Shown here: piece after piece, positions 24,307 through 33,436 of the stretch
Position numbering within the stretch: the first letter of the stretch is position 1
Layout: every line of letters begins with the position of its first letter
Assembly: GCA_025964775.1 (NCBI GenBank)
Contig: JAOPYE010000010.1
Coordinates: 186,001 to 250,000, forward strand
Origin: Marmoricola sp.
Lineage (GTDB): Bacteria > Actinomycetota > Actinomycetes > Propionibacteriales > Nocardioidaceae
Length of the DNA stretch: 64,000 nucleotides
Reading direction: 5' to 3'
Notes under the pieces: model-generated
What the model was told of the DNA's origin: nothing
Seen by the model: only the letters and a program-made list of their open reading frames with translations
Database searches by the model: none
Made by a program: the position numbers and the translations under genes

Positions 24307-25550
24307 GGTCCGAGGAACACCTGCCCACCGAAGACGTCTGGCGGTGCGTCGATGACGTCGGGCCACGAGTGCGCGGCACCCGCGACGGCCGGGGGTACCG
24401 GCCCGTCCGGGGCGACCTGGCGCTGGTAGTAGTACAGTTGGACAAGGTTGCCGTCGGGATCGCTCAGGTGGGCGACGTAGTCGAAGCCAGGAACGAGCTC
24501 CGGTGCCACGGACACCTCCTTTGCGCCACGGGCAACCATGTGCGCGACTGCGGCGCGCAGTTGGCGGTAGTTGGCGAGCCGGAAGCCGAGCGCCATCGAG
24601 TCGCAACGGGCGGCCATCCCCAGTGCGTCGCGCAAGCTGTCCTCGTAGAGGGCAAGGGCGTGGTGGTCAGTCCCGCAGCTGAGCAGTACGCCACGGTGGC
24701 CGGCCCATTCGACCTCACGACGCACGTCGAAGCCCAGGACCTCGGTGTAGAAGCGTCGAGCATCGTCCAGCTCAGCAACGAACAGGCTAACCGGGCCGAT
24801 GCCGACGATCTTGAAAGGCCGTTCCATCGTGACGCCGTCGACGTCGTACGACTTCTGGGCCACCCGGTGAGGACGATGTCCCGAGGAGACGTCGACGCCG
24901 GCCGCTTGGGCGTGGGCCACCTCCGTCGCCTCCGATGGCTGCGGCAGTGAGGGCCGCTCGTTGAGGACCCCCGACCACATTTCCCGGGGCTTGCTCAGCC
25001 CGTCCCAGCCGATCTGTTCCATGCCGTAGAACAGCTCGTTGATGTGGCCCTCGGGGTCGAAGAGGTAGGTGTGCCAGTTGGATCCGGGCATGTCCCGGCC
25101 GGACCGCAGGATCCGTTCGCCCTGGCCCCAGATCCACGCGGCCCCATCGACCACCTCGGCCAGGCTTCCGACCTGCCAGGTGACCTGGTTGATCGACGCT
25201 CCTGCCGAGCCGTTGCTCTGCCCCACCCAGTCCCACACCTTCGAACTGATGAACACCAGCTGGTGGTGCTCGCTGCCGAACCGGGTGAAGTGCAGGAGTC
25301 TCTCGTTGGGCGTCAACTGGTCCTGCTCTTCGGCGGGTAGCCGGGCCGGCATGGTGCCCGACTGGTCGGAGATGATGAGCCCGAGGCCCTCGACGTAGAA
25401 GTCGAGGACGTCGTCGAGGTTAACCGCGTTGTAGCCGAAGTGGCCCAGACGGCGGATCTTGAACGGCCGGGCCAGCATGACACCGCCGACATCGTGGAGT
25501 GCGCTGCTCGCATCCTGTTTCGCAGGTTGGCGCTCGTAGGTGTCGGTCAT
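24297..25550 (-). CDS. Two-domain VOC (glyoxalase/extradiol-like) protein
   Basis: A 417-residue protein with two vicinal-oxygen-chelate halves (about residues 30-180 and 245-380). The first keeps candidate metal ligands H37 (RLGHFGYN), H95/H96 (SEHHQLVF) and E172 (GHINELFY). The second has SCGTDHHALALY but lacks the first His (GIGPVSLFV) and the closing Glu (GNLVQLYYY), so it is probably structural. Extradiol ring-cleavage dioxygenases normally use the C-terminal half, so either this enzyme is inverted or it catalyses another VOC reaction. Context with a ring hydroxylase and an FAH enzyme favours ring cleavage. Confidence 0.82.
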   Translation of the reverse strand: MTDTYERQPAKQDASSALHDVGGVMLARPFKIRRLGHFGYNAVNLDDVLDFYVEGLGLIISDQSGTMPARLPAEEQDQLTPNERLLHFTRFGSEHHQLVFISSKVWDWVGQSNGSAGASINQVTWQVGSLAEVVDGAAWIWGQGERILRSGRDMPGSNWHTYLFDPEGHINELFYGMEQIGWDGLSKPREMWSGVLNERPSLPQPSEATEVAHAQAAGVDVSSGHRPHRVAQKSYDVDGVTMERPFKIVGIGPVSLFVAELDDARRFYTEVLGFDVRREVEWAGHRGVLLSCGTDHHALALYEDSLRDALGMAARCDSMALGFRLANYRQLRAAVAHMVARGAKEVSVAPELVPGFDYVAHLSDPDGNLVQLYYYQRQVAPDGPVPPAVAGAAHSWPDVIDAPPDVFGGQVFLGPWE

Positions 25551-25554
25551 GGGC

Positions 25555-26418
25555 TCAGTCCTCCTCGAGAACGATGGGATTGGTGAGTCGGCCGACGCCC
25601 TCGATCACCACTTCAATGACGTCGCCTTGGCCAAGGAACACTGGCGGGTCATGGCGGATACCGACGCCACCGGGCGTGCCAGTGACGACTACATCGCCTG
25701 GCATCAACTCCACCATGGTCGACAGGTAGTTGATCAGCTTGGGGATGCCGAAGATCATCTCCCCGATCTTTGCCTGCTGCATGATCTTGCCGTTGAGCAA
25801 TGTCGAGAGTTCGGAGGACTCGATGTCCGGAACCTCGTCCTTTGTCGTGAGCCATGGACCAAAGGGGCCCGTCTGCGCGAAGTTCTTTCCGGAAGTGATC
25901 TGCGTCGTATGGCGTTGCCAGTCCCTGACTGATCCGTCGTTGAAGCAGGCATATCCCGCGATGACGTCGTAGGCATCCTCTTCGGCCACGTGGCGTGCCC
26001 GCTGTCCGATCACGATGGCCAGTTCGCCTTCGTAGTCCAGCCGATCAGAGACGGTCGGGAGAACCATCGGCGCGAGATGGCCACAAAGGCTGGCGCCGAC
26101 GCGAAGGAAGAACGGCGGCCACGACGGGCGCTGCCAGTTGCCTTCGTCGATGTGGGTGTTGTAGTTCAGCGCCGCGCACCACAGCGCGTGCGGATCAGGA
26201 ACGAGCGGAAGGAAGGCCACGGTCGCCGGGTCGAGCCGCTCGGTGATCCCCGCGCTGCGCGTCTGGACTTCGGCCAGGGCCTCGGGCCCGAGCTCAAGGA
26301 GCTGACGCATCCCTCGCGGGAAGTCGTCGCCGAGGTGGCACAAGTCGATGATCGAGCCGTCGTCGTCCAGGAGTCCGAGTGATGGTCCATCGCCAGGATC
26401 GATTGAGGCGATCTTCAT
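25555..26418 (-). CDS. Fumarylacetoacetate hydrolase-family protein (second copy)
   Basis: A 287-residue FAH-superfamily enzyme. Metal ligands are apparent in LDYEGELAIVIG (E-x-E, about residues 127-131) and FNDGSVRDWQR (Asp about 160). GKNFAQTGPFGPWLTT and VVTGTPGGVG are the conserved substrate loops. The shape fits 2-keto-4-pentenoate hydratase/acylpyruvase-like members, which act directly after ring cleavage. It lies between the importer genes and the VOC gene, four bases before the latter. Confidence 0.9.
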   Translation of the reverse strand: MKIASIDPGDGPSLGLLDDDGSIIDLCHLGDDFPRGMRQLLELGPEALAEVQTRSAGITERLDPATVAFLPLVPDPHALWCAALNYNTHIDEGNWQRPSWPPFFLRVGASLCGHLAPMVLPTVSDRLDYEGELAIVIGQRARHVAEEDAYDVIAGYACFNDGSVRDWQRHTTQITSGKNFAQTGPFGPWLTTKDEVPDIESSELSTLLNGKIMQQAKIGEMIFGIPKLINYLSTMVELMPGDVVVTGTPGGVGIRHDPPVFLGQGDVIEVVIEGVGRLTNPIVLEED

Positions 26419-26470
26419 TGCGAATGGCCTTTCTGAGGTTGGTTGGGAGGGTTGGCGTCGATAGGTCCGG

Positions 26471-27607
26471 TCATGGCATCGACGCCGATGCCGGCGCGGA
26501 ATCGGGTGCGGGTACGCGTACTGGCAAGGTCGTGCTGATGCCAGGTTCTCGCGCGTCCGTCATCCGAGCCAGCAGGTTGGCCCCGATGAGGTCCGTGCTT
26601 CCCTGAGTCACGTGGCAAGCCACTCCATGTCCGGCCGCGTCGATCAGGAGCGGCGGCTTCTCGCGGGCGCAGATCGGCTCGGCCAACGGGCAGCGTGGAT
26701 GGAAGGTGCATCCGGACGGGGGGTCGACAGGCGACGGCGGATCGCCGCTCAGGACGATTCGACGACGGACGCGTTGAGCGCGAGGATCGGGCGCAGGTAC
26801 GGCCGAGACGAGCGATGCAGTGTAGGGGTGTCGGAACTCGCGCGCCACCGTCTCGGCGTTGCCGATCTCGACAACCGAGCCGAGGTACATCACGGCGATC
26901 CGGTCGCTGACCGACTCCACGATGCCGAGGTCGTGTGAGACGAAGAGATAGGTAAGGCCGAGGTCGCGCTGCAGGTCCTCGAGCAAGCCGATGACCTGGG
27001 CGCGGGTCGACACGTCGAGCGCCGACACGGGTTCGTCGCAGAACACCAGCCTCGGCCTCGTGATCAGGGCCCGCGCAATGACGATGCGTTGGCGCTGTCC
27101 TCCGGAGAAGGCGGCCGGCCGCCGATGCATCGCATCAGCGTCGAGGCCGACCCGTGCGAGCATGTCCACCACTGCGGAGTGGGTCTCCTCGCGCGTCGAC
27201 GACCCGTTGATTCTCAAGGGCTCTGCAATGCTCCGGCCGACTGTCCACCGGGGATTCAACGCCGAGTAGGGATCCTGGAAGATCATCGTCATCTGCGGGC
27301 GAAGCTGTCGGAGGTCCTTCGGCGACAGGCGCCTCAGATCTTCGCCGGAGAAGTCGATTTCTCCTGCGTCCGACTCGATCATCCGAAGTGCGAGCCGTCC
27401 GAGTGTCGACTTGCCCGATCCGGATTCCCCGACGATCCCCAATGTCGTACCCGGTTCGACGTCGATGCTCACGTTGTCGACGGCACACACCGACTGTTGA
27501 ACACGACCCAAGAAGTCCCGGCCGGTGACGAACCTGCGGCTCACGTTCCGAAGTGTCAGCAACGGAGCGCTGCCGGCATGCTTTGTCACTCCGTTGACGC
27601 CACTCAT
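26471..27607 (-). CDS. Oligopeptide-type ABC transporter ATPase (OppF/DppF-like)
   Basis: A 378-residue ATPase: Walker A GESGSGKST (about residues 60-68), Q loop MIFQDPYSALNPRW, signature FSGGQRQRIVIARAL, Walker B LVFCDEPVSALD and switch His in FVSHDLG. The C-terminal Opp/Dpp region has the CTFHPRCPLAEPIC cysteine motif typical of OppF/OppD, which can carry an iron-sulfur cluster. A Pro/Ala-rich tail follows. Its ATG overlaps the OppD-like stop. Transporters of this type also take up nickel, opines and aromatic conjugates, so peptide uptake is not implied. Confidence 0.92.
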   Translation of the reverse strand: MSGVNGVTKHAGSAPLLTLRNVSRRFVTGRDFLGRVQQSVCAVDNVSIDVEPGTTLGIVGESGSGKSTLGRLALRMIESDAGEIDFSGEDLRRLSPKDLRQLRPQMTMIFQDPYSALNPRWTVGRSIAEPLRINGSSTREETHSAVVDMLARVGLDADAMHRRPAAFSGGQRQRIVIARALITRPRLVFCDEPVSALDVSTRAQVIGLLEDLQRDLGLTYLFVSHDLGIVESVSDRIAVMYLGSVVEIGNAETVAREFRHPYTASLVSAVPAPDPRAQRVRRRIVLSGDPPSPVDPPSGCTFHPRCPLAEPICAREKPPLLIDAAGHGVACHVTQGSTDLIGANLLARMTDAREPGISTTLPVRVPAPDSAPASASMP

Positions 27608-28605
27608 GCGCCGACTCCCGTTAACTCAAGCTCTGCTTCGCGCAGGCATCGTGCAGCGTGGTCGGTCTGGACTCGCGTCAGTTCGGGGTCGTCGGCGGAG
27701 CACCCGGGCCGGGCATACGGGCAACGCGGAGCGAACCGGCAGCCCTGGGGGAACCGGCCCGAGCGCGGCGGCTGGCCAGGGATCCCTTGCAACCGCCCGG
27801 CCCGAACGCCAGGAAGGGACTGCAGCAAGCGCTCGGTGTAGGGGTGCTTCGGCCGGTAGAAGAGCTCGTCGGTGGTTGCGCACTCGACGATCTGGCCGGC
27901 GTACATCACCGCGACCCGGTCGCAGACGTCAGCGACAACACCCAGGTCGTGCGTCGTGATCACGGTCGCCATCTCCATGGTGGTTGCCAACGAGGCGATC
28001 AGCTCAAGGATCTGCGCTTGGGTCGTCGCGTCCAGGGCGGTGGTCGGTTCGTCTGCGATGAGGACCTTCGGCTCGCAGGCGATGGCCATCGCGATCATTA
28101 CCCTCTGCCGGGTGCCGCCGCTGAGCTGGTGCGGGTACTGGTCCACTCGTCGACGTGGGTCTCCGATGCCGACGAGGCCAAGGAGTTCGAGGACCCGGTT
28201 TCGTGCTGCGGCGCGAGTGAGATCGGTGTGCCAGCGAAGTCCGCAGTTGAGCTGGTAGCCGATCGTGAACGCGGGGTCGAGAGAGGTCATGGGGTCCTGG
28301 AAGATGATTCCGATCTCCTTGCCTCGGACCCGACGCATCTCGGCTTCGGGAAGGGTGAGGAGCTCCTTGCCGAAGAGCTTCACGGAGCCGGCGGTGGTGC
28401 GCACCACCCGAGGGTCGAGAAGTCTGGTGGCAGCGAGGCTGGTCAGCGACTTCCCTGAACCGGACTCGCCAACAAGGCCGAGGACTTCCTTCTTGTTGAC
28501 CGAGAGGTTGACACCGGTGACGACCGGCACGGGCCGGCCGCCCTGCACCAACGAGATCTCCAGTCCACCGATCGAGAGCGCTGCGACGTCGGCTGTCCGA
28601 TTCAT
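27604..28605 (-). CDS. Oligopeptide-type ABC transporter ATPase (OppD/DppD-like)
   Basis: A 333-residue ATPase: Walker A GESGSGKSL (about residues 44-52), IIFQDPMTSLDPAF, signature LSGGTRQRVMIAMAI, Walker B VLIADEPTTALD and switch TTHDLG. The signature has Thr in place of the usual Gln/Met at position 5, a minor change. The C-terminus has CRFAPRCPYARPGC, the OppD cysteine motif. ATG 28605 overlaps the stop of the upstream permease gene. It pairs with the OppF-like subunit to drive the importer. Confidence 0.92.
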   Translation of the reverse strand: MNRTADVAALSIGGLEISLVQGGRPVPVVTGVNLSVNKKEVLGLVGESGSGKSLTSLAATRLLDPRVVRTTAGSVKLFGKELLTLPEAEMRRVRGKEIGIIFQDPMTSLDPAFTIGYQLNCGLRWHTDLTRAAARNRVLELLGLVGIGDPRRRVDQYPHQLSGGTRQRVMIAMAIACEPKVLIADEPTTALDATTQAQILELIASLATTMEMATVITTHDLGVVADVCDRVAVMYAGQIVECATTDELFYRPKHPYTERLLQSLPGVRAGRLQGIPGQPPRSGRFPQGCRFAPRCPYARPGCSADDPELTRVQTDHAARCLREAELELTGVGA

Positions 28606-29504
28606 CGCACACCGACTTCGTCTGAGGTCAGGTACTCCAGCGCGTTGCTGACCTGGGAAACGCATAGCGCGAGAAGGATGATCACCAAGCCGGGCAGCAG
28701 GGTCAGCTGCGGCGACGTGTTGAGCAGGATCGCGGCGCTCGTGAGCATGCTGCCCAGGCTCGCGGCTGGAGGTTGTACGCCTAGGCCCAGGTAGCTCAGC
28801 GCCGCCTCAGCCAGGATCCCGAACGCGAACGTCGTGGAGATCTGCACAATCAGTGTCGAGGCGACGTTTCCGATGATGTGGGAGAAGACGATGCGGGTTG
28901 TCCGCTGGCCCATCGAACGGCTGGCTTCAACATAGGTCTCCCGCGAGACCGTGGACGCGGCGGCGCGTGAGACGCGATAGAACGTCGGAGAGAATGCGAC
29001 CCCGACTGCGACCATCGCGGGGGTCAGTTGCCGGCCGAAGACAGCGACACTGGCGATGGCCAGCATCAGGGCCGGCATGCTCTGCACCGCGTCGAACAAC
29101 CGGCTCACGACCCCGTCGAGGCGGCCGCCGAGAAGGCCGGTTGTCAAGCCAATCGGTACACCGAGGGCGACTCCGACGACTGTTGCCTGGAGCGCCGCCC
29201 ACAGCGATATCCGGGTAGCCGCCAACAGCCGCGCCAGCTCGTCGCGACCGAGCTCGTCGGTGCCCAGCCAGTGGTGCCAGGTCGGACCCTGAAGCCGGTC
29301 GATCAGGACCTGGGCGTTCGGATCCGCCAACGGCAGGAGTGGTGCCAAGAGCGTCGCCGCGACGATGAACACAAAAACGATCAATGCGACCAGGCCGAGG
29401 CGTTGCCTAGCGAACGAGCGCCAGGTTCCGACCCCTGCGGACGTCAGGACTTCGGCATCCGTCCCCAGACCTGGGTGCAGCCGGAGCGGCAATTCCGAGC
29501 TCAT
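28602..29504 (-). CDS. Oligopeptide-type ABC transporter permease (OppC/DppC-like)
   Basis: A 300-residue permease. Residues 36-58 are the first transmembrane helix, followed by the OppC-type extracytoplasmic segment HHWLGTDELGRDELARLLAA and five further helices. The EAA coupling loop is seen as YVEASRSMGQRTTRIVFSHI, and LSYLGLGVQPPAASLGSML is the family's C-terminal signature. It overlaps both neighbours by four bases, so all permease and ATPase genes are translationally coupled. Confidence 0.92.
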   Translation of the reverse strand: MSSELPLRLHPGLGTDAEVLTSAGVGTWRSFARQRLGLVALIVFVFIVAATLLAPLLPLADPNAQVLIDRLQGPTWHHWLGTDELGRDELARLLAATRISLWAALQATVVGVALGVPIGLTTGLLGGRLDGVVSRLFDAVQSMPALMLAIASVAVFGRQLTPAMVAVGVAFSPTFYRVSRAAASTVSRETYVEASRSMGQRTTRIVFSHIIGNVASTLIVQISTTFAFGILAEAALSYLGLGVQPPAASLGSMLTSAAILLNTSPQLTLLPGLVIILLALCVSQVSNALEYLTSDEVGVR

Positions 29505-30550
29505 GAGTTTCGCGCCTTCGGAGCGAGGTAGTACGTTGCGATGTCCGTCAGGAGGTTTGCGGCCATGACGACGGCGGCGGTCACCAGTACGACACCGAGC
29601 ACCACGGGTAGATCAGAGGTGAGTGCGGCCTGGACTGCAATCGAGCCGATTCCGTGCAATCCGTAGACTGATTCGACCACGGCTGCAATGCCGATCATCC
29701 TTCCGAGTTGAAGGCCGAGCAGGGTGACCGGCGCGACCAGTGCATTTTTGGCAACCCGGGTGCGCAGCAGCGACCACTCTGAGATCCCGCCGGCACGCGC
29801 AGTTCGCACGTAGTCCTGCTGAGCCACGATTGCGGCCGAAGCCCTGGTCTGCCGATAGAGCGCGCAGATCTGTGGCAAGGCAATCGCGACCACCGGGATG
29901 ATCAGGTGCCGGGCGGCCTGCCACGGGTCTCCAGACAGGGTCAGGGCGCCCGTGCCGGGCAGCACCCTCAGCTTCACCGAAAGCAGCAGGATCAGGACCA
30001 GCGCCACCCAGAACTCGGGCATCGCCAGGCCGATCGCGGCCAGCGAGTTCGCGATCGTGTCGACCTTGCCGCCGCGACGCATACCGGCGTACAGGCCGAG
30101 CGGAATGCCGACGACGGCAGTGAGGATCATGGCCGCGAGCACCAACGAGATCGTGGTCGGCAAGCCCTGGGAGATCTTGGTGAGAACGGGGATGTTGCCG
30201 TACCACGAGTTGCCCAGGCCGCCGTGCGCCACACCAGACAACCAGTCCCAATACCGGTGCAGGAAGGACTGATCCAGGCCGAGCTGATGGCGCAGCTGCG
30301 CCACGGACTGAGGAGTGGCTCCCTCTCCTAGGATTGCCCGCGCCGGATCGGCAGTGGAGATCGATGAGATCGCAAACACCGAGAAGCTCACCAGGACCAA
30401 CAGCGGTACGGCGATCCCGACCCGGCGCGCCACCATCCGCAGCAGCGGCGCCGCCTTCTGGACGAACCGATTCGCAGGCTTCGCGCCGCGACCGGCGGTG
30501 GCTCCCCCGACGAGAGCCACCACCGGACCGCGACCTGAGATGCCGCTCAT
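29501..30550 (-). CDS. Oligopeptide-type ABC transporter permease (OppB/DppB-like)
   Basis: A 349-residue permease with an unusually long basic/Gly-rich cytosolic head of about 35 residues. The first helix (VGIAVPLLVLVSFSVFAISS) and HQLGLDQSFLHRYWDWL mark OppB. The EAA loop is DYVRTARAGGISEWSLLRTR, followed by NALVAPVTLLGLQLG and the VVESVYGLHGIGSIAVQA signature. It is between the binding-protein gene and the OppC-like gene, with four-base overlaps on both sides. Confidence 0.92.
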   Translation of the reverse strand: MSGISGRGPVVALVGGATAGRGAKPANRFVQKAAPLLRMVARRVGIAVPLLVLVSFSVFAISSISTADPARAILGEGATPQSVAQLRHQLGLDQSFLHRYWDWLSGVAHGGLGNSWYGNIPVLTKISQGLPTTISLVLAAMILTAVVGIPLGLYAGMRRGGKVDTIANSLAAIGLAMPEFWVALVLILLLSVKLRVLPGTGALTLSGDPWQAARHLIIPVVAIALPQICALYRQTRASAAIVAQQDYVRTARAGGISEWSLLRTRVAKNALVAPVTLLGLQLGRMIGIAAVVESVYGLHGIGSIAVQAALTSDLPVVLGVVLVTAAVVMAANLLTDIATYYLAPKARNS

Positions 30551-32067
30551 CGCACGGACACGCCGCGGGCGTCGAGGATGAGCGGGTCGTGTGGCGTGAC
30601 GCCCGAGACGCCCTTTGCGGTCGCATACTGCAGCTTCTGGTTGAGGATGCTGACGTTGAACACCGACTCCTGGTAGGCAGCCGAGACCTTCTTGTAGGCT
30701 GCCGCCCGCTCCTCCTGAGTCGAAGCGCTGGTAGCGGCGGCCAACGCCGGCATCAGGGTCGGGTCCGTGTACGGACCCGGGTTGTACGCCGGTGCAACCA
30801 GGCTCGCGAGCTGGATGGCCGGGTCTGCTCCTCCGGTAGTGACGGAGTAGTAGGCCTGGGCCGCGCCACTGTCGAAAGTCGGTACGAGTTGCGTGACAGG
30901 CATAGGCGAGGTCGACATCTTGATGTTCACCTTCGCGAGCATTTGCTGGATCGCAGAGAGCTCCGTCTGCAACTGCGTGCCCGTTGAAGAGACGATGGCC
31001 TTGAACGAGAACCCGTTCGGGTGGCCTGACGCGATCAGCAGCGCTTTCGCCTGAGCGATGTTCTGCTCCGGGGCGGCAAGCGAGGAGTCGTACGCCCAGG
31101 AGTCAGGCCGTAGTGGCTGGCCAGTCACCGTGCAGGCGCCGGCCAGCAAGGACGTGCAGATCGCGTTCCGATCGATCGCAAGAGAAACGGCCGCGCGAAC
31201 CCTGGGGTCTGCGAAGACACCGGACTTGTTGAGGTAGAGCAGATGGAGGTAACTGATCCCAGTTCCGGCGACCGGCAGACCGGCATCCGTCAGGGTCTTC
31301 GCATCAGTCGCCGCACCGGTCAACATCACAGCCTGCGCGCTGTTGCCGACCAGGCTGGGAATGAACGTCGACTCCGTTCCGATTCGCACGTGCACAGTGT
31401 CGACCTTCTGGACCGACGGGTCCCAGTAGCCCGGGAACGCCGTGTACACCATGTCGCTGCCGGGCGTTGACTTGTCCGACACCTCCCACGGACCGGTCCC
31501 GATCGGGTGCGTCGCGAAGTCAGCGTTGGCCCATGCCTTGGGGCTGGCCATCATTCCCGCCGGACCCGCGAGGAAGCCGAGGAGCGAGCCGCTCGGCTCC
31601 TTGAGGTGCAGGGTGACCGTGTCCGGACTCGTCGCGTCGACCGAACCGACCGCCGCAAACTGGCCGACAATCACGGACTTCGGATCGGTCTGACCGCGGA
31701 CGATGTTCTTCTTCACTGCGTCGGCGTCAAACGCGGACCCGTCCTGGAACTTCACGCCCTTTCGCAGCGTGAGCGTCAAGGTCAGCTTGTCCGGCGAGAG
31801 AGTCCATGCGGTTGCCAGGCCGGCCGAGATGCTGCCGTCCGCCGCCTCGTTCACCAGGGTGTCAAAGACCGGCATCCGGAACTCGCCGCTTGAGGGGGCG
31901 GCATTGGTCTGCGGGTCGTAGTTCAAGCCGCCATCCCCGGCGACAAGGATCGTGAACGAACCTTTGCCGTTCTGCCCGGCACCGGACGACGTGGAATCAG
32001 TGGCCCCGCACCCACTGATCAGCAGAGCCGAGACAGCCACTGCTGTAACCGCGAGTTGGGTCCTCAT
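30547..32067 (-). CDS. ABC transporter family 5 substrate-binding lipoprotein
   Basis: A 506-residue solute-binding protein of family 5. The leader TAVAVSALLISGCGATDS carries the lipobox ISGC (Cys about residue 20). Family motifs include TLTLTLRKGVKFQDGSAFDADAV, GTGPWEVSD and DPRVRAAVSLAIDRNAI. AGGGAG before ATG 32067 supports the start over a longer frame. It heads the ten-gene minus-strand operon. Family 5 proteins bind peptides but also sugars, nickel chelates and hydrophobic acids; the catabolic setting suggests an organic-acid or aromatic ligand. An AGCATG direct repeat 60-70 bp upstream (about 32128-32143) may be regulatory. Confidence 0.9.
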   Translation of the reverse strand: MRTQLAVTAVAVSALLISGCGATDSTSSGAGQNGKGSFTILVAGDGGLNYDPQTNAAPSSGEFRMPVFDTLVNEAADGSISAGLATAWTLSPDKLTLTLTLRKGVKFQDGSAFDADAVKKNIVRGQTDPKSVIVGQFAAVGSVDATSPDTVTLHLKEPSGSLLGFLAGPAGMMASPKAWANADFATHPIGTGPWEVSDKSTPGSDMVYTAFPGYWDPSVQKVDTVHVRIGTESTFIPSLVGNSAQAVMLTGAATDAKTLTDAGLPVAGTGISYLHLLYLNKSGVFADPRVRAAVSLAIDRNAICTSLLAGACTVTGQPLRPDSWAYDSSLAAPEQNIAQAKALLIASGHPNGFSFKAIVSSTGTQLQTELSAIQQMLAKVNIKMSTSPMPVTQLVPTFDSGAAQAYYSVTTGGADPAIQLASLVAPAYNPGPYTDPTLMPALAAATSASTQEERAAAYKKVSAAYQESVFNVSILNQKLQYATAKGVSGVTPHDPLILDARGVSVR

Positions 32068-32222
32068 CGACAAACTCCCTGTGATTGAGGTCACGACGAC
32101 GGATCGAGGTGACCGCTGATGGCTTCTAAGCATGTTTAGCATGCGTAATTAATAACCCGCAAGACCCCACGGCAATTTTTCGAACTGCCTATGCAACTGC
32201 CCAGGCGACCTGCAGATCGATC

Positions 32223-32505
32223 TACGACAACGCGGTGACGTGGCGGTGGAGGGCCACTCGCAGTGGTGCTGACCTCCCTGCGGTCAAGTTGCACGACCTT
32301 CGCCACTTCTTCACTTCCGGGCTGATCGCAGCCCGGATGTGACGTCGTGGCCGTCCAGAAGGCGCTTGGTCATGCCTCGGCGACCACCACGTTGAACACC
32401 TACGCCCACCTCTGGCCGACCGCCGAGGACCGCACCCGGAAGGCAGCTGCTGCCCTGGTGCGCGAATCTCTTGCGGACTGTGTGCGGACTGAGGAGGTCG
32501 TCTAA
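32223..32505 (+). pseudogene. Tyrosine integrase remnant (C-terminal part, frameshifted)
   Basis: The strand encodes the C-terminal catalytic half of an integrase like the intact one at 38.4-39.5 kb. It begins near TWRWRATRSGADLP and continues KLHDLRHFFTSGLIAA; an extra C in the run at about 32332-32334 shifts the frame. The second frame resumes with GCDVVAVQKALGHASATTTLNTYAHLWP and ends at TAA 32503-32505, the motif here being given in pieces of one frame. H, R, H and Y of the active site survive but the N-terminal half and first Arg are missing. It ends just left of att-like repeat R3 and marks the right end of segment B. Confidence 0.85.
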
Positions 32506-32510
32506 GCCCT

Positions 32511-32672
32511 GAACTGCGTAAACGTGTCGACTCAGTAGTACCAGGGAAACCGCGGCACGCTCAGCGGCTGTCAATGGTCATCGTTGGCATTGTGGGGCTG
32601 ACCTGCGCAAACGCGTTAATGAGCGTTGGACGCGGGCGGTCGCCGTCGGCTCTCCTGCCACGTTTTTGCCAC
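32511..32672. repeat. att-like repeat R3
   Basis: The core CTCAGTAGTACCAGGG (32531-32546) is identical to that at the menB 3' end, and 28 bases around it match R5. GAACTGC is at 32511 (-30 from CCAGGG), GACCTGC at 32600 (+59) and TGCCAC-N5-TGCCAC at 32656-32672 (+115). On the integrase-remnant side TGCGGAC repeats at 32472 and 32483 with the same 11-bp period, 69 bp before CCAGGG. R3 separates segments B and C. Confidence 0.8.
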
Positions 32673-32731
32673 GCACGAACGGGTCACAATCTTGTCTCCG
32701 ACGCGCCGACGTTGTCACCTGCCTTTGCGAG

Positions 32732-33436
32732 TCACCCAACCTTGAGCTGACCAATCACCTCGGTACTGGCGCCATCAGGCAGCGTGCTGTTCGTGGAGTT
32801 CGTCTGACCGCAAATGGACGGCATCGGCCAGTACGATACGGCGACCAGGCTATAAGTCCCGGGCGCCAACGAGCTCGGCAACTGCATCTGGGCTGTGACC
32901 GCGACCCCTGAACCCGGCGACTTAACGCTTGCCGTGGCCAGTTCGTTCTCCGAGCTCAGCGGCTGGGCCAGGTTGTTGTCGGCTGACAGCGCTGTTGGCG
33001 CGACCAAGGCAAGCTGGACATTTGTCAGTTGGCGGTCCGCCTGCGCCTTGGCGATGGTGAGCGGCACAGTCACGGTCTGGCCCGCCTTGGCCTGAAGCAC
33101 AGAGTTGACCGCGCCTTGAGCGACTGCCGTCCGCACGTCGAGTCTGGCTCCGGGTGGTGGACACGCAGGTGCGAAGCTGTGACCCAGGTCAGAGCCTGTC
33201 CGATGCGAAACACCTACCTGGTGACTCGCCGCCGGTGAGCCGCCGCTCGTCCAGGGGTGCGTTCCGAGAAGGGTTGCGCAGGCGACTGCGCCGACTCCCA
33301 GTCCGACTGTCATCTGCCGCCGGCGACTGACCCTCGCTCGCGCAGTGCGCGCAATAGCGGACGCGCTGAACATGCTGCTTGGCTGGGTGTCTGAACCGAG
33401 GTTACGCAGGCGACCTTCGACGTCGTTGTCATTCAT
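32732..33436 (-). CDS. Single-pass membrane protein, putative anti-sigma factor
   Basis: A 234-residue protein. A short cytosolic head of about 40 residues (MNDNDVEGRLRNLGSD, basic ARTARARVSRRRQ) is followed by one transmembrane segment (MTVGLGVGAVACATLLG) and a Ser/Thr/Ala-rich outer domain with two or three Cys. It overlaps the sigma-factor gene by ATGA, the usual arrangement for a cognate membrane anti-sigma. No zinc-associated HxxxCxxC motif is seen, so this would be a non-ZAS type, and the anti-sigma role is inferred from position and topology. ATG 33436 follows AAAGGA. Confidence 0.6.
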   Translation of the reverse strand: MNDNDVEGRLRNLGSDTQPSSMFSASAIARTARARVSRRRQMTVGLGVGAVACATLLGTHPWTSGGSPAASHQVGVSHRTGSDLGHSFAPACPPPGARLDVRTAVAQGAVNSVLQAKAGQTVTVPLTIAKAQADRQLTNVQLALVAPTALSADNNLAQPLSSENELATASVKSPGSGVAVTAQMQLPSSLAPGTYSLVAVSYWPMPSICGQTNSTNSTLPDGASTEVIGQLKVG

